A stretch of DNA of 8,589 bases from Akkermansiaceae bacterium (GTDB lineage Bacteria; Verrucomicrobiota; Verrucomicrobiia; Verrucomicrobiales; Akkermansiaceae). The notes under the pieces were generated by a model, which was not told the DNA's origin, did no database searches, and worked only from the letters and a program-made list of their open reading frames with translations. The DNA is taken from the NCBI GenBank assembly GCA_023301545.1, contig JALZUI010000016.1, forward strand, positions 1-8,589, read 5' to 3'. A program made the translations under genes and the position numbers. Shown here one piece after another: positions 1-6,256 of this stretch (positions within the stretch are counted from its first letter, which is position 1; each line of letters starts with the position of its first letter).

Positions 1-30
1 CGGGGGGAGTCTTTTTTGAAAAAAGAGAGG
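1..30 (+). other. Possible tail of an upstream terminator at the window edge
   Basis: The first bases are a G-run followed by AGTC and six T residues, then six A residues. This resembles the 3' arm and U-tract of an intrinsic terminator whose 5' arm would lie outside the window. The T6-G-A6 stretch at 12-24 is itself a small palindrome, but its one-base centre cannot form a useful hairpin. The upstream sequence is missing, so this is only a suggestion. Confidence 0.2.
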
Positions 31-70
31 TTTAGCGTTGCATCTTACTTAATGGTTATCAGTATGCGGT

Positions 71-577
71 ATGAATTTTTTAGGTGTGATATGGGCTTTA
101 CTGGGCGTGAGCGCTCTTCTTTTGAATCCTATCCTTAGACTGGCGCCTCGAGGTGAGGAGGCGATTGCTGGTGGGTTGTCATTGATGCAGTGGGTCTTAC
201 TGGTTGGCTTTGCGATTTTCATGCTCTACTCCGAAGGGATTCGTGGTTTTCAGAAAAGCTTCTCTCCGCGCACAGCGGCACGTCTGCGAGTGATTCGTGA
301 TGAACCAACGCTTTTGCGCGTGCTTTTAGCGCCGTTGTTCGCAATGGGCTTTTTTCAATCGAATAAGAAGACGCGCATTGTGGTGTGGGTGATTCTGATT
401 ATGGTAATATGTTTGATTACCGCGGTTTCTTATTTGAGCCAGCCGTGGCGTGGGATTATTGATGTCGGGGTGGTTGTTGGTCTGAGCTGGGGGCTTGTTT
501 CCTTTTGGTGCTTTGCCTTTAAGGCGCTGACCTCTAAGGAGTTTCCGCACTCCGCGCAAATGAATGAGGTGAAGTAG
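71..577 (+). CDS. Integral membrane protein of unknown function, 168 aa
   Basis: I cannot assign a function. The protein has about four hydrophobic segments, near residues 3-25, 37-54, 102-123 and 128-150, so it should lie in the cytoplasmic membrane. A more polar stretch between the second and third segments carries GIRGFQKSFSPRTAARLR (about 58-75) and LLAPLFAMGFF (about 85-95). From memory, this RGFQ-FSPR followed by an APLFAMG-type motif recurs in uncharacterised bacterial membrane proteins, but I could not verify this. No catalytic motif is evident. The start ATG at 71 gives a sensible N-terminal membrane segment, although no good SD sequence precedes it. The gene lies 52 nt upstream of methionine aminopeptidase on the same strand with no terminator between them, so co-transcription is plausible. 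Confidence 0.8.
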   Translation: MNFLGVIWALLGVSALLLNPILRLAPRGEEAIAGGLSLMQWVLLVGFAIFMLYSEGIRGFQKSFSPRTAARLRVIRDEPTLLRVLLAPLFAMGFFQSNKKTRIVVWVILIMVICLITAVSYLSQPWRGIIDVGVVVGLSWGLVSFWCFAFKALTSKEFPHSAQMNEVK

Positions 578-629
578 AGCGTGTTTTCTGCTTTTCATTC
601 GGGAGAGGGTGGCTTAATCAAGCATTCCC

Positions 630-1406
630 ATGGGCAAGAAAAACCGAATTCCGATCAAGTCAGAGAGCGATATCCAAAAAATGCGCGTTGCTGGAGAAGT
701 GGCGAGTAATGTGCTGCAGCGAGTGGCGGCGGCGACTAAAGTAGGCGTCACGACTAAGGAGATCGACGATTATGCCGGTGAATTGATTAAGGAGTACGGA
801 GCGCGCAGTGCCTTTTTGGGCTATCGCGGATTTCCGGCCTTTACCTGTATCTCTGTTAATGAAGAGGTCGTTCATGGAATAGGTGGCCCTCGTGTAATCA
901 ATGATGGAGATATTGTCTCGATCGATGTAGGGGTTCAAAAGAATGGATGGATCGGAGATAATGCACTGACCGTTCCAGTGGGGAATATTTCTCAAGAGGC
1001 GAAGGATTTGATGATTGCTACGGAGCAGGCGCTGTTTGAGTCGATTAGTTTTGCGCGCGCGGGTGAATCTCTGGCAGACCTTTGTGGTGCGACCGAGGAG
1101 CATGTGCAAAAGCTAGGCTACACCGTAGTTCGTGACCTAGTGGGGCATGGCGTAGGGAAAAACCTGCACGAAGAACCAGCGGTGCCTAACTATCGCCCAA
1201 AAGGAAAGCAACCAATCCTGAAAGCGGGGATGGTTTTAGCGATCGAGCCGATGATCAATCAAGGTGTAGGTGAGGTGATTTGCCTAGAAGATCAGTGGAC
1301 AATCGTGACCAAGGACGGGAAGTTATCCGCGCACTTTGAGCACACGGTGCATGTCACGGATGGCGAGCCTGAGGTTCTCACGATGCGCCCTCGACTCTCT
1401 TTTTGA
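630..1406 (+). CDS. map: Methionine aminopeptidase, type I
   Basis: This 258-residue cytosolic metalloenzyme removes the N-terminal methionine from nascent proteins. It has the pita-bread fold of the M24A family and the usual length of a bacterial type I enzyme without an N-terminal extension. The metal ligands and active-site histidines are all visible: H82 (VVHGIG), D99 (SIDVG), D110 (IGDNALT), H173 (VGHGVG), H180 (LHEEP), E206 (AIEPM) and E237 (HFEHTV). The segment around the second aspartate reads NGWIGDNALT where many relatives have a histidine before GD, a minor variation. The ATG at 630 starts a normal N-terminus. The nearest purine-rich sequence, GGGAGAGGG at 601-609, is about 20 nt away, too far for a standard SD sequence. 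It probably shares a transcript with the membrane protein gene upstream. Identification is firm. Confidence 0.97.
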   Translation: MGKKNRIPIKSESDIQKMRVAGEVASNVLQRVAAATKVGVTTKEIDDYAGELIKEYGARSAFLGYRGFPAFTCISVNEEVVHGIGGPRVINDGDIVSIDVGVQKNGWIGDNALTVPVGNISQEAKDLMIATEQALFESISFARAGESLADLCGATEEHVQKLGYTVVRDLVGHGVGKNLHEEPAVPNYRPKGKQPILKAGMVLAIEPMINQGVGEVICLEDQWTIVTKDGKLSAHFEHTVHVTDGEPEVLTMRPRLSF

Positions 1407-1514
1407 TCAGTAATAAGAGGAGGCTGGAAGCCGAAGGTTGACGATATCTTGCATTATATTGACTTTCAGCAGAATGTTCGTGCGCTCGTACGGAAAGGTT
1501 CCTAGTTTGATATT

Positions 1515-1522
1515 AAGGAGGG
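1515..1522 (+). promoter_or_regulatory. Strong Shine-Dalgarno sequence not placed for the annotated gene
   Basis: AAGGAGGG is the clearest SD sequence I see in the window. It lies 51 nt before the ATG at 1574, too far to serve it. It directly abuts an ATG-TAG start-stop pair at 1523-1528 and stands 5-6 nt before a GTG at 1528 that opens a 13-codon ORF. The sequence TTAAGGA at 1513-1519 could pair, with one bulged A, to TCCTAA at 1547-1552, and GGAT at 1530-1533 to ATCC at 1540-1543. A nested hairpin that masks the SD is therefore possible. Confidence 0.5.
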
Positions 1523-1527
1523 ATGTA

Positions 1528-1569
1528 GTGGATCTGATTATCCGTTTCCTAATGACCAAAAATTTATAA
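1528..1569 (+). CDS. Candidate leader peptide upstream of the sugar isomerase-like gene
   Basis: This is a 13-codon ORF starting with GTG, whose peptide would read MDLIIRFLMTKNL (GTG decoded as Met). It has an AAGGAGG sequence 5-6 nt upstream, and its TAA ends four bases before the ATG at 1574. The downstream gene has no SD sequence, so ribosomes finishing this ORF could reinitiate there. The same frame is open from 1417, so an ATG at 1474 would give a 31-residue version, but the SD position favours the GTG. The peptide resembles the mini-ORF at 8460-8492. The evidence is purely positional, and chance is a real alternative. Confidence 0.35.
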   Translation: MDLIIRFLMTKNL

Positions 1570-1573
1570 TACA

Positions 1574-2626
1574 ATGGCCAGAATAGTAACATTATTTACA
1601 GGACAGTGGGCTGACATTCCGTTGGCCGAACTTCTTCCTAAGGTGAAGGAGATGGGGTATCAAGGAGTGGAGCTTGCTTGCTGGGGCGACCACTTTGAAG
1701 TTCAGCGTGCGTTGAATGAAGCGGGGTATGTGGAATCGCTGTGGAAGCAGTTGGAGGAGCATGGTCTGGCTTGTTACGCGATTTCTAACCACTTGGTTGG
1801 ACAGGCGATTTGTGATCCGATCGATGAGCGCCACCAAGCGATCTTGTCAGACGAAGTTTGGGGCGACGGAGATCCTGAGGGTGTGCGCCAACGGGCGGCC
1901 CAAGAGATGATCGATGCGGGGAAAGCTGCGCGTAAGTTTGCGGATGCAGGTAAGTCGTACATGTCCCAATTTGGAAAAGGTACAGGTAAGGTGGTGGTTA
2001 ATGGCTTTACCGGTTCTAGCATCTGGCATGCGCTCTATGCCTTTCCTCCGACTTCTCAGGAGTATTACGAAAAAGGGTACCAAGATTTCGCGAAGCGTTT
2101 TCTCCCTATCCTAGATGCGTTCAAGGCTGAGGATGTCTATTTTGCATTAGAGGTTCACCCAACTGAGATCGCCTTTGATATTGTGAGTGCGCAACGTGCG
2201 ATTGATGCGGTGGGTGGTCATGAGCGCTTTGGCTTTAACTATGATCCGAGTCACCTGGGCTACCAAGGGGTGGATTACATTCGCTTTATCGATGAGTTCT
2301 CTGACCGCATCTTCCATGCGCACATGAAAGATGCGTGGTGGGGTCATGGAGATGGCTCTGTTGGTGTCTTTGGTGGGCATACTGATTTTTGTGATCGCCG
2401 TCGTAACTGGGATTTCCGTTCTGTCGGACGGGGTGATGTGAACTTTGAAGAAGTGATTGTGGCACTTAATGATGCCAAGTACACTGGGCCACTATCAGTA
2501 GAGTGGGAAGATGGGCGTATGGACCGTTTTGAAGGTGCGACCGAGAGTTGTGCTTTTGTTAAGCGTCTCGATTTTACTCCGAACGATGTGGCCTTCGATG
2601 CCGCCTTTGATACCTCTAATCAATAA
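1574..2626 (+). CDS. Sugar phosphate isomerase/epimerase-family TIM-barrel protein
   Basis: This 350-residue cytosolic protein belongs to the xylose isomerase-like TIM-barrel (AP endonuclease 2) superfamily. Members bind a divalent metal and isomerise, epimerise or eliminate on sugars, keto-sugars or cyclitols. The expected metal ligands are present at strand ends: E193 (ALEVHP), D224 (NYDPSH), H250 (HAHMKD) and E310 (VEWED), with H195 and H227 beside them. N-terminal LFTGQWADIPL and VELACWGDHF (about 32-41) fit family members that pair with Gfo/Idh/MocA oxidoreductases. From memory, the stretch around residues 120-138 is longer than in relatives, which may be a small insertion before VVNGFTGSSIW. 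An in-frame stop at 1553 forces the ATG at 1574, which has no SD sequence. The stop is followed after one base by the next start, so the two are translated together. The substrate is unknown. Confidence 0.88.
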   Translation: MARIVTLFTGQWADIPLAELLPKVKEMGYQGVELACWGDHFEVQRALNEAGYVESLWKQLEEHGLACYAISNHLVGQAICDPIDERHQAILSDEVWGDGDPEGVRQRAAQEMIDAGKAARKFADAGKSYMSQFGKGTGKVVVNGFTGSSIWHALYAFPPTSQEYYEKGYQDFAKRFLPILDAFKAEDVYFALEVHPTEIAFDIVSAQRAIDAVGGHERFGFNYDPSHLGYQGVDYIRFIDEFSDRIFHAHMKDAWWGHGDGSVGVFGGHTDFCDRRRNWDFRSVGRGDVNFEEVIVALNDAKYTGPLSVEWEDGRMDRFEGATESCAFVKRLDFTPNDVAFDAAFDTSNQ

Positions 2627-2627
2627 G

Positions 2628-3794
2628 ATGAGCGCGTTTAAAAGAAAAATTAAGATGGGGATGATTGGTGGAGGCCGTGGGGCTTTCATTGGCGGCATCC
2701 ACCGAATTGCGGCCAATATCGATGGCGAAATCGAGTTGGTCTGTGGAGCGTTTAGTTCATCCGAGGAGAAGTCTAAGCTCTCTGGGGAAGACTTCTATCT
2801 CGCGTCTGAGCGCTGTTACGCGAACTATGATGAGATGATGGCAGAGGAAGCGAAGCTGCCATTAGGTGAGCGCATGGACTTCGTGGCGATTGTTACGCCG
2901 AACCATGTTCACTTTCCCGCAGCGAAGGCTGCACTAGAGGCAGGCTTTCCTGTCTTGTCCGATAAGCCAGCGACCTTTGACCTAGCGGAAGCAAAAGAGC
3001 TCCAAAAGATCGTCGAAAGCACAGGCCTACTCTATGGCCTAACGCATAATTACACAGGCTACCCGCTAGTTAAACAAGCGCGTGAAATGATCGCGAATGG
3101 AGATTTGGGTAAAGTGCGTAAAGTTGTAGTGGAGTATCCCCAAGGCTGGTTAGCGACTAAGGTGGAAGACTCTGGGCAGAAGCAAGCGGCCTGGCGTACG
3201 GATCCTAAAAAATCAGGCGCTACTGGTTGTGTGGGTGATATTGGAACCCATGCCGAAAACCTTGCGGAATACATTACCGGTCTACATATCAGTGAACTTT
3301 CCGCTGATCTGACCTCTTTCGTTGATGGTCGTACCTTAGATGATGACGCGAATATGCTTCTCCGCTTTGAGAATGGAGCAAAAGGGATTCTCCACAGCTC
3401 GCAAATTGCAGTTGGGGAAGAGAATAATCTGAACATCCGCGTATGGGGTGAAAAAGGTGGTATTGAGTGGCATCAAAAAGAGCCTAATACGATGTTGGTT
3501 AAATGGCTAGAAGCGCCGATGCAGGTTTTCCGTACGGGTATGGGCTACCTTGGTGAATCCGCTTCTAATGCAGCTCGCACGCCTCCAGCGCACCCTGAAG
3601 GCTACTTGGAGGCTTTTGCTAACGTGTATCTGAACTTTGCGAATCACCTCCGAGCAGTGATCGACGGAGTGGAGCCAGAGCCGAGTAATCTGGATTACCC
3701 TAAAATCGAAGACGGAGTCCGAGGAATGGCTTTTGTGGAAGCGGTAGTAGCATCGACTACAAATAATGCTGCTTGGACAAAGATTGAGGCCTAA
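2628..3794 (+). CDS. Gfo/Idh/MocA-family NAD(P)-dependent oxidoreductase
   Basis: This 388-residue cytosolic dehydrogenase probably oxidises or reduces a sugar or cyclitol hydroxyl. The N-terminal Rossmann domain shows the nucleotide-binding glycines in MGMIGGGRGAFIGGIHR (10-26), and TPNHVH (90-95) follows in the usual place. The family's EKP motif appears as SDKPA with K113. The C-terminal domain has GDIGTHAENL, giving the D204-x3-H208 pair that with K113 forms the catalytic triad known from inositol dehydrogenase. The frame is open upstream to 2511, but that stretch lies inside the preceding gene. The ATG at 2628 puts the glycine motif where the family expects it and gives a TAA-G-ATG junction typical of translational coupling. 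A strong terminator starts 20 nt after the stop. The coupling implies that this enzyme and the TIM-barrel protein act on one substrate. Its identity is not visible. Confidence 0.92.
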   Translation: MSAFKRKIKMGMIGGGRGAFIGGIHRIAANIDGEIELVCGAFSSSEEKSKLSGEDFYLASERCYANYDEMMAEEAKLPLGERMDFVAIVTPNHVHFPAAKAALEAGFPVLSDKPATFDLAEAKELQKIVESTGLLYGLTHNYTGYPLVKQAREMIANGDLGKVRKVVVEYPQGWLATKVEDSGQKQAAWRTDPKKSGATGCVGDIGTHAENLAEYITGLHISELSADLTSFVDGRTLDDDANMLLRFENGAKGILHSSQIAVGEENNLNIRVWGEKGGIEWHQKEPNTMLVKWLEAPMQVFRTGMGYLGESASNAARTPPAHPEGYLEAFANVYLNFANHLRAVIDGVEPEPSNLDYPKIEDGVRGMAFVEAVVASTTNNAAWTKIEA

Positions 3795-3813
3795 GTAACC
3801 TAGCCTTTATAAG

Positions 3814-3847
3814 GAGAGTCTTCACGCAAGTGAGGGCTCTCTTTTTT
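3814..3847 (+). terminator. Intrinsic terminator after the isomerase/dehydrogenase pair
   Basis: A 12-bp stem at 3814-3825 and 3830-3841 closes on a GCAA (GNRA-type) tetraloop. It includes two G-T wobble pairs and no mismatches, and six T residues follow at 3842-3847. The stem can extend three more pairs into the flanking AAG/TTT. It starts 20 nt past the dehydrogenase stop. In the other orientation the trailing T-run is poor, so it mainly terminates the plus-strand operon and separates it from the convergent nitroreductase gene. Confidence 0.93.
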
Positions 3848-3867
3848 GTGAACGGTGTCGGAGGAGG

Positions 3868-4497
3868 TTAAAGTGCTAATTCCTTGATCCACTTTAAACT
3901 CCGCTGGTTCCGCAAGGCGCCAGGTTTGCATTCGTGATTAGGATTAGTAGCCTCAGGGTATTCGACAAAGATGGCACCCATTAAGCGTTCTTCTACAGGG
4001 ATACCTAACTTTTCAAAAAGCTCTGGACTGCGTAGGATGCCTCCGCTGGACCAGTAGTTTCCTAATCCATGAGCAGTGAGGAGAAGGAGCAAGTTTTGAG
4101 TCATAGCAGAGGTAGCTGCGATATGCTCTTCTTCGATTTTGCGTTGCTTTTCTTGCTGAGAAAAAGGGTGCTGAGGGAGCCAGGTAATTAAGACGACTGA
4201 CCCACAAGCGGCAAGTAACTTAGGTTCCTTGGTTTGCACCCCAAGCTCGTTTTGTAAATAGAGAGCGAGGCTGTTAGTGTCCTCGTTCCATAAGTGGTAG
4301 GCTCTCCATGGTTCTGCGAGATCCTTAGACCGCGCATAGTGAAAAGGGGCCATGCCGGCGGTTTGTACGGCCTCCCGTACTACAGCGTCATTAACCTCCG
4401 CGACTTGGTCTGAAATTCGAGTGGGAGCCTCGGGCGAGCCGAGGACTTTGATCGTTTTTCTGGCCTTAATTACGTCGTGGAGGTGCGCCGGGTTCAT
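3868..4497 (-). CDS. Nitroreductase-family flavoprotein
   Basis: This 209-residue protein has the layout of FMN-dependent nitroreductase-like enzymes, usually cytosolic homodimers that use NAD(P)H to reduce nitro compounds, quinones or related acceptors. The N-terminal ARKTIKVLG (12-20) stands where the family's R-[RK]-[ST] FMN-phosphate motif lies. MAPFHYARSK (49-58) matches the usual 'APS..N' region in position. The central helix EEHIAATSAMTQNLLLLLTAHGLGNYWSSG (about 123-152) is the typical dimer and FMN helix region, and MGAIFVEYPE (173-182) the conserved core strand. No signal peptide is seen. The substrate cannot be inferred. The start lies three bases after the stop of the L,D-transpeptidase gene, so the pair is co-transcribed and probably translationally coupled, although no shared function is obvious. 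Confidence 0.85.
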   Translation of the reverse strand: MNPAHLHDVIKARKTIKVLGSPEAPTRISDQVAEVNDAVVREAVQTAGMAPFHYARSKDLAEPWRAYHLWNEDTNSLALYLQNELGVQTKEPKLLAACGSVVLITWLPQHPFSQQEKQRKIEEEHIAATSAMTQNLLLLLTAHGLGNYWSSGGILRSPELFEKLGIPVEERLMGAIFVEYPEATNPNHECKPGALRNQRSLKWIKELAL

Positions 4498-4500
4498 GCT

Positions 4501-5202
4501 TTAGTTAAAGCTAGGAACCTTGTGGTATGTAAAGATTTTATTAGTGGTTCTGATCGACGCAGGGTACTGAGGAAGTGGATCAGCATTTGGTGGACGCTTG
4601 ATGTCAAGTCCTAGAACCGTATCTTCAGGTTGAGTCTGCGCGATGTTTACAGGAGTACCTGATTTGGTAATCGCGAAAAACTTAGGCGCTAGGTTTTCGT
4701 GCATGCGGATACAGCCGCTAGATGTTGGGTAAGGCTTAAGCCAGCCAGTGTGGAAGCCGTAGCCGCTTTTGAACTCACTCCAGTATGGCATAGGAGTTCC
4801 GAGAAGTTTGTATCCAGCCTTTTTATCCTTGAGGTAGGTCCAGTGGAGGTTGCTAGGGGCTGAGAGCGAGCCTTGGTACGCGTAACCGTGTGTGTTAGCG
4901 CGACGCTTGGCTTCGCGATTGTAAATAGTGAAGTTTCCGCGTGGTGTTTCTTTCCCAGGACGACCGATTGAGACGGGCATAACTAATAGCGGGCGTGAAC
5001 CTTCCATGACGTACACCATTTGTTTCGCTAGTGAAACCTTCACTTTTACTGCGGAGGGGTTGTTTGGGCGAGAGGCGGGTAGGTCGTACGCGCGGTACGT
5101 GGCGAGGGTCGCTTCGACAGAGTTGGACTCATTACCCGATGGGCTGAGGGAACAAGAGGAAAGTAGGGCGAGGCCTAGTGCGATGGGGGCTAGAAACTTC
5201 AT
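4501..5202 (-). CDS. L,D-transpeptidase (YkuD domain) lipoprotein
   Basis: This 233-residue cell-envelope protein should make 3-3 cross-links in peptidoglycan or attach proteins to it. It starts with a lipoprotein signal peptide: a hydrophobic stretch at residues 4-14 and lipobox L14-S15-S16-C17. C17 would be lipidated, and S18 at +2 does not signal inner-membrane retention, so outer-membrane anchoring is likely. The YkuD domain runs from about V52 to I187, with the substrate-side segment SIGRPGKETPRGNFTIY (78-94). The catalytic region has H151 (GFHTG), then SSGCIRM with the nucleophile C164 and R166. The usual motif is SHGC, so a serine (S162) stands where histidine is common. The ATG at 5202 is the only start that puts the signal peptide at the N-terminus. 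It lacks a well-spaced SD; AGGAGAGA lies 16 nt upstream. About 45 C-terminal residues follow the domain. Confidence 0.92.
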   Translation of the reverse strand: MKFLAPIALGLALLSSCSLSPSGNESNSVEATLATYRAYDLPASRPNNPSAVKVKVSLAKQMVYVMEGSRPLLVMPVSIGRPGKETPRGNFTIYNREAKRRANTHGYAYQGSLSAPSNLHWTYLKDKKAGYKLLGTPMPYWSEFKSGYGFHTGWLKPYPTSSGCIRMHENLAPKFFAITKSGTPVNIAQTQPEDTVLGLDIKRPPNADPLPQYPASIRTTNKIFTYHKVPSFN

Positions 5203-5232
5203 AGGGGAGCAGGTTAAGTCTCTCCTAGGGTT

Positions 5233-5261
5233 TTGACAACTAAAAATTATGAGATTAGCAT
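5233..5261 (+). promoter_or_regulatory. Candidate sigma-70-type promoter for the MYG1-nth pair
   Basis: TTGACA at 5233-5238 is a perfect -35 box. It is followed by a 17-bp spacer and TAGCAT at 5256-5261, which matches the TATAAT -10 box at four of six positions. It points toward the MYG1-family gene and would give a 5' leader of roughly 120 nt before the ATG at 5387. I saw no equally good promoter for the divergent L,D-transpeptidase gene in this 184-nt region; CATAAT on the minus strand (5251-5246) is only a weak -10 candidate. Confidence 0.5.
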
Positions 5262-5386
5262 AAGAAGTTAGGAGTGAAGTAGCTTTGTAAAGATTTCAAA
5301 CTCAGTTTAAGCAGTTTGCGAGTTATTCCGTGGGGCTTGGAATGATTTTACTTTCAAATACCAACGAGATAAGGTTAAGTTTTTTT

Positions 5387-6244
5387 ATGAAAAATGTAAA
5401 GTCCATCCTGACTCATCCGGGAGGAGCTCACAAAGATGATTTCTTGGCCTGTTGCTTGATGCTGGCGACTAGTCCAGCTCCCATTGTCAGAAGAGAGCCG
5501 ACAGCAGAAGAGCTAGAAGACCCCCTTGTTTGTGTCATTGATATTGGCGGACGACACGAGCCTGAGTTAATGAATTTTGATCACCATCAGCTTCCTCGTG
5601 ATCACGAGCCGACATGTTCAATTTCGCTTATTCTCAAGGCGCTAGGGCATTATGAAGACGCGAAGAAGTTTTGTGAATGGTTGGAGCCTACGGAGTGGTT
5701 TGATTGCCGAGGCCCCGTGAAAACGGCGGAATGGCTCGAGGTTGACCGTGATGTTCTGAATAAGCTGAATTCACCAATCGACGTCACGGTTCTTCGCCGC
5801 TTTGCGTACACCGAATTCCTAGGCCCTAGAGATACGATTTGGGAGCTTATGAAGATGATCGGGGAAGATCTGTTGAATTACATTCGCTCACTGCGAGAGC
5901 GCTTAGATTACCTAATGCGGACTTGTGAAATTTGGGATATGCCAGATGGAAAGAAGGTCGTAGTGCTTCCTAAGTCCGATAACATGCCTTCCGAACCTTC
6001 GCTAGGAATGGGTCGTTTTGTGGAAATGAAGGGGCTTTGTGAGCAGGTGATTGCGTTGGTGTATCCTGATCGTCGTGGCTCAGGGTATGCGCTTAGTCGA
6101 TACAATGACTGTGCAGGGCTAGATTTCTCACTATTAGAAGGGGAGTCGGATGTGCTGTTTTGTCATACGCAAGGCTTTCTCGCGAAGACGGCGGCTACCA
6201 GTAATGAGCGGATTGTAGAGCTTATTACGAAGGCGTGTATTTAA
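5387..6244 (+). CDS. MYG1-family protein (DHH-like predicted exonuclease/phosphoesterase)
   Basis: This 285-residue protein matches the MYG1 (UPF0160) family. The eukaryotic member is reported to be a 3'-5' exoribonuclease of nucleus and mitochondria, while bacterial members are barely characterised. The N-terminal THPGGAHKDDF (9-19) is the family's H-x-G-x-x-H-x-D-D type metal motif, with H10, H15, D17 and D18. CVIDIGG (49-55) supplies D52, and FDHHQ (64-68) supplies the D65-H66-H67 DHH-like triplet. Conserved-looking C-terminal elements include YALSRYNDCAG (234-244) and FCHTQGFLAK (258-267). In-frame starts exist at 5330 and 5342, but ATG 5387 puts the metal motif at the usual distance from the N-terminus, so I chose it. 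The SD sequence is poor. Endonuclease III follows after 12 nt, which suggests a nucleic-acid maintenance role, though this is inference. Confidence 0.85.
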   Translation: MKNVKSILTHPGGAHKDDFLACCLMLATSPAPIVRREPTAEELEDPLVCVIDIGGRHEPELMNFDHHQLPRDHEPTCSISLILKALGHYEDAKKFCEWLEPTEWFDCRGPVKTAEWLEVDRDVLNKLNSPIDVTVLRRFAYTEFLGPRDTIWELMKMIGEDLLNYIRSLRERLDYLMRTCEIWDMPDGKKVVVLPKSDNMPSEPSLGMGRFVEMKGLCEQVIALVYPDRRGSGYALSRYNDCAGLDFSLLEGESDVLFCHTQGFLAKTAATSNERIVELITKACI

Positions 6245-6256
6245 GGCTCTAGGTCT

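Noticed and set aside
1565..1570. TATAAT directly upstream of the ATG at 1574, as a -10 box
   Set aside because: A transcript from it would start around 1576-1578, inside or after the start codon, and no -35 box lies at 1542-1547. It is more likely chance AT-rich sequence at the end of the mini-ORF.
1407..1592. 61-codon minus-strand ORF in the leader between map and the TIM-barrel gene
   Set aside because: It overlaps the start of the plus-strand gene and has no SD sequence or recognisable motif. It has the look of a random open frame.
2511..2627. Extended N-terminus of the Gfo/Idh/MocA protein
   Set aside because: The extra 39 codons lie inside the preceding gene in another frame. The family's glycine motif is correctly placed from the ATG at 2628.
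4928..5236. 102-codon plus-strand ORF antisense to the L,D-transpeptidase
   Set aside because: It overlaps a convincing minus-strand gene with signal peptide and catalytic motifs, and its own translation shows no family features.
5330..5386. Upstream starts (5330, 5342) for the MYG1-family gene
   Set aside because: The metal motif THPGGAHKDD is normally near the N-terminus, which fits ATG 5387. The upstream segment looks non-coding and ends in a run of seven T residues.
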